This document shows positions 61,514-64,000 of a stretch of DNA of 64,000 nucleotides, piece after piece. Origin of the DNA: Nansenia antarctica (lineage: Eukaryota > Chordata > Actinopteri > Argentiniformes > Microstomatidae); the NCBI GenBank assembly GCA_963989245.1, contig OZ022351.1, forward strand, positions 12,573,843-12,637,842. Reading direction: 5' to 3'. Position numbers and translations under genes: made by a program. How positions within the stretch are numbered: the stretch's first letter is position 1; every line of letters starts with the position of its first letter. The notes beneath the pieces are model-generated. The model did no database searches and was not told where the DNA came from. It saw only the letters and a list, made by a program, of their open reading frames with translations.

Positions 61514-61571
61514 CAGGAAGAAAAGCCTGCAGATAAAGAGAACGAGGCCAACAAAGAGAAGAAACCACCGG
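61514..61571 (+). CDS. cngb3: cngb3 exon 2
   Basis: A charged exon encoding EEKPADKENEANKEKKPP between a TCTCAG acceptor and a GTACGT donor. The acceptor is a CAGCAG tandem (61511-61516), so the exon may start at 61514 (with an extra Gln) or 61517. It ends one base into a codon that exon 3 completes as Glu. Confidence 0.65.
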
Positions 61572-61741
61572 GTACGTCTTCCTTCATGTGGTAATAACAT
61601 AGACAGAAGAAATGCTTTAAACAAGGTCCATACTGTAGGCATACTGTATATGTCTGAATTGTGCAGTGTGTTTTTCACTGTATGTTTTTTAACAAGCAAA
61701 AACATGTCCAAGAATAATGGCTCTTGAACTATACAGTAAGC

Positions 61742-62152
61742 CAGTGGTGTAGTCTAGTTTTTTCTAGTGGGTATATTGTGATTTTTCCCTCCCAGCCTCA
61801 TATTGTTCATTTCGGAACGGCATAAAAATACATCTGTGCTCTCTGTCTAACGTTATATATCTAACATTACATGTTATAAGGCTGATCTGTGCATGACAGT
61901 GCTGCATTTTGACATAATTTCATGTCGCATCTCCCCCCTTTGATGGTATATGACACTGTAGTCAGTCCCAATGGTCCAAAATGCAAGTGCTTTGTAACAC
62001 AGACGGGGTGAATTTTATGAATGAAAGTGAAAGTTCTCTCACAAAACGCTGTTACGTATCCTCACACATTTTTAAGTGGGTATATGGAAATCCTTGGCCT
62101 TTCCTAGTGGGTATACGGCGTAGTCCTGCGTATCACCTAGACTACACCACTG
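61742..62152 (-). mobile_element. hAT-type non-autonomous element, family D, copy 3
   Basis: CAGTGGTGTAGTCTAGTTTT to CTAGACTACACCACTG, reversed relative to copies 1 and 2. Flanks CAGTAAGC and CTGTAAGC match in 7 of 8 bases. It lies in cngb3 intron 2. Confidence 0.9.
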
Positions 62153-62206
62153 CTGTAAGCCTACTGTGAGGCTGTGAGGGATGAGGGGTTACCATGTTGG
62201 TTGGTA

Positions 62207-62275
62207 GGATGGTACAGTAGGATGGTACAGTAGGATGGTACAGTCGGATGGTACAGTAGGATGGTACAGTAGGAT
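62207..62275. repeat. 13-bp tandem repeat
   Basis: Five copies of GGATGGTACAGTA, in cngb3 intron 2. Confidence 0.93.
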
Positions 62276-62589
62276 GTAGGTCAGGGCTCATCTGGCTGTT
62301 TGTAAGAGCAGCACAGAGGGGTTCCAAGTTGAAGCGTATACTTGTATTGACGTAGGTAAGATTTTGAAAACTAGTATTTGTGAGATGGTCTGATGAATGT
62401 CAACTGCCGATGTTAAGAAAACATTCATTGTCGACCTCTTTTCTAGTGTCTACTTTCTAAATGTACTAGTTCACCTAGAGAGTTCTATTACCTTTTACAT
62501 GTTAACAGAGTTTGGCAGAAGCAATGGATATTTATTTTCATTGTCGACATATGTCCCTCTTTACCTACCCCCCATGCCTTTCTGTGCAG

Positions 62590-62740
62590 AGCCTACTCCA
62601 GATCCAGCCCCAGCCCCAGCCCCAGCCCCAGCCCCAGCCCCAGCCCCAACCTCAGCCCCAGCCCCAGCCCCAACCCCAGCCCCAACCCCAGCAGAGAAAC
62701 CAGCAGATCCAGCCAAGCCTGCAGAGGGAGGAACTGAAGG
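62590..62740 (+). CDS. cngb3: cngb3 exon 3, Pro/Ala repeat
   Basis: 151 bases between a TTCTGTGCAG acceptor and a GTAAGG donor. After EPTPD it encodes a run of about 18 Pro-Ala or Pro-Thr pairs from a (CCAGCC)n hexanucleotide, then EKPADPAKPAEGGTE. The EKPAD motif repeats part of exon 2. Ends two bases into a codon. The next exon was not identified in the window. Confidence 0.65.
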
Positions 62741-62841
62741 GTAAGGGCAGTACATACAATACATACAGTACCATCTGCATCAAAGGCTCTCTTAAGCTTC
62801 CCTCACTGATACGAAGAACTAGATATTGAGCATATGAGGAA

Positions 62842-63148
62842 GATGCATCTTCTTAATATCTTACCACCCACTTCCCCCTGAGTGTCAAATTCATAGTCTA
62901 ATCCAACCTGATTAAGTCCCAGCTGGAGGTAGACCGCATAGAGAGCACACTGGTAGAGACAAATACGAACGTTGCCCATAGGGTCTATCGTATATCCCCA
63001 GGTAGGAGAAAAGACAGATTAAATGAAAAAGGAGCTGAAAGGAGATTAGAAGATTTGCAGCTTTGTGATCTAAGCTCAGTGGAGCTTTACAATGACACAA
63101 CAAGAAAAAATCCATCTTTTAAAAAATCCAGTATTATAGGTGATTCTT
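62842..63148. other. region open on both strands, unassigned
   Basis: The plus strand is open from 62902 to a stop at 63148 (SQLEVDRIESTLVETNTNVA and later LEDLQLCDLSSVELYND). The minus strand is open over 63002-62842 (IDPMGNVRICLYQCALYAVY). Neither joins cngb3 exon 3 in phase. I recognise neither product. Confidence 0.3.
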
Positions 63149-63198
63149 AGCCTAGGCAACTTGTCAAAGCCAAAATCTGAGGTTGCATTACACATTTA

Positions 63199-63290
63199 CC
63201 GTATTTTCCGGACTATAAGTCGCGGTTTTTTTCATACTTTGGCTGGTCCTGCGACTTATAGTCAGGTGCGACTTATATATCAATAATTCA
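63199..63290. mobile_element. conserved fish repeat end with GACTATAAGTCGC
   Basis: CCGTATTTTCCGGACTATAA and later GCGACTTATAGTCAGGTGCG, internally complementary. I recall this sequence as a common end of a DNA transposon in fish; family not named. Confidence 0.55.
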
Positions 63291-63364
63291 TAATCTCTGA
63301 CTGACATGAACTGACATACGGTAATCTCTGACTGACATGAACCAAGGAGTAAATCCGCTAGCGC

Positions 63365-63905
63365 CTCATACACGATAGAATAGCCATTATACTTGACAAT
63401 GTGGACATTAAACACGACAATGTGGACATTAAACATGATGTTATGGACCTTATACACAATGTTATGGACGTTAGAAACGATATTAAAGTCATTTATTCCT
63501 TCCAGAGGCTGTTTAACGTTGCAATGTTGTACCCGCGAGTAGCATTTTGCTACTTCCGGTAGCGCTTCATACGCGATAGAATAGCCATTATACTCGACAA
63601 TGTGGACATTAAACACGACAATGTGGACATTAAACATGATGTTATGGACCTTATACACAATGTTATGGACGTTAGAAACGATATTAAAGTCATTTATTCC
63701 TTCCAGAGGCTGTTTAACGTTGCAATGTTGTACCCGCGAGTAGCATTTTGCTACTTCCGGTAGCGCTTCATACGCGATAGAATAGCCATTATACTCGACA
63801 ATGTGGACATTAAACACGACAATGTGGACATTAAACATGATGTTATGGACCTTATACACAATGTTATGGACATTAGAAACGATATTAAAGTCATTTATTA
63901 CCTTT
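63365..63905. repeat. 201-bp tandem array, about 2.7 copies
   Basis: CGATAGAATAGCCATTATAC recurs at 63373, 63574 and 63775, a 201-base period with very few differences. Each unit holds internal steps of about 21 bases (TGGACATTAAACACGACAA and TTATGGACCTTATACACAA). The minus strand stays open across it for 223 codons. Confidence 0.93.
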
Positions 63906-64000
63906 TAGAGGCTGTTCAAAGTTTCATTTTTCCTCCGCGACGCCATGTTGTTAGCCCCGCGCTAGCTAGCGGACTTTACACTCGATAATACAAGTATTCC

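Noticed and set aside
62512..62829. Gln/Pro-rich frame (QPQPQP) in the cngb3 exon 3 region
   Set aside because: It is the shifted frame of the Pro/Ala hexanucleotide repeat and does not fit the splice phase.
63188..63859. 223-codon frame as a repeat-protein gene
   Set aside because: It exists because the DNA repeat is 201 bases long, a multiple of three. No splice or promoter evidence; kept as a finding on the repeat only.

Overview
The window looks like teleost fish nuclear DNA. It has spliced genes with short coding exons in long introns, many dinucleotide microsatellites, tRNA-derived SINEs, an L2-type LINE, Ty3/gypsy remnants and many short inverted-repeat DNA transposons. No bacterial, viral or organellar gene organisation is seen. 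The repeat types suggest a ray-finned fish; I cannot name the species.

Two genes can be supported, arranged head to head. On the minus strand is a complete 13-exon gene (58901 down to 21238, 1374 coding bases, 457 residues). It encodes a protein with two cyclic-nucleotide-binding-like folds that I assign to cnbd1. All exon phases join without a break, and a poly(A) signal lies downstream at 20822-20827. On the plus strand, starting at 60534, are the first three coding exons of a gene with a Pro/Ala-rich N-terminus. I assign it to cngb3, the cone photoreceptor CNG channel beta subunit, partly because CNGB3 and CNBD1 are divergent neighbours in mammals. The 1.6 kb between the two start codons holds an RFX X-box palindrome (59034-59049, cnbd1 side), a hAT-type element and a CAATTAG photoreceptor-type motif (60385-60391, cngb3 side).

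Layout: 1-20.8 kb is gene-poor DNA downstream of cnbd1 (microsatellites, inverted-repeat elements, a gypsy integrase remnant, a hAT element inside a TTAA-flanked element). 20.8-58.9 kb is cnbd1; its 18 kb intron 4 (38068-56180) holds most of the nested transposons, including an L2 copy inside a gypsy element with recognisable LTR pieces. 58.9-60.5 kb is the shared promoter region. 60.5-64 kb is the start of cngb3, followed by a telomere-repeat hairpin, another hAT-type element and a 201-bp tandem array at the window edge.

The most notable observations are the reconstructed cnbd1 gene, whose two binding folds lack the usual cyclic-phosphate-contacting arginine; the X-box that hints at cilia or sperm expression; dated nesting of transposons with visible target duplications; a hairpin built on telomere-like repeats in cngb3 intron 1; and a 201-bp (67-codon) array that stays open in one frame. 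No clearly new biological system was found.
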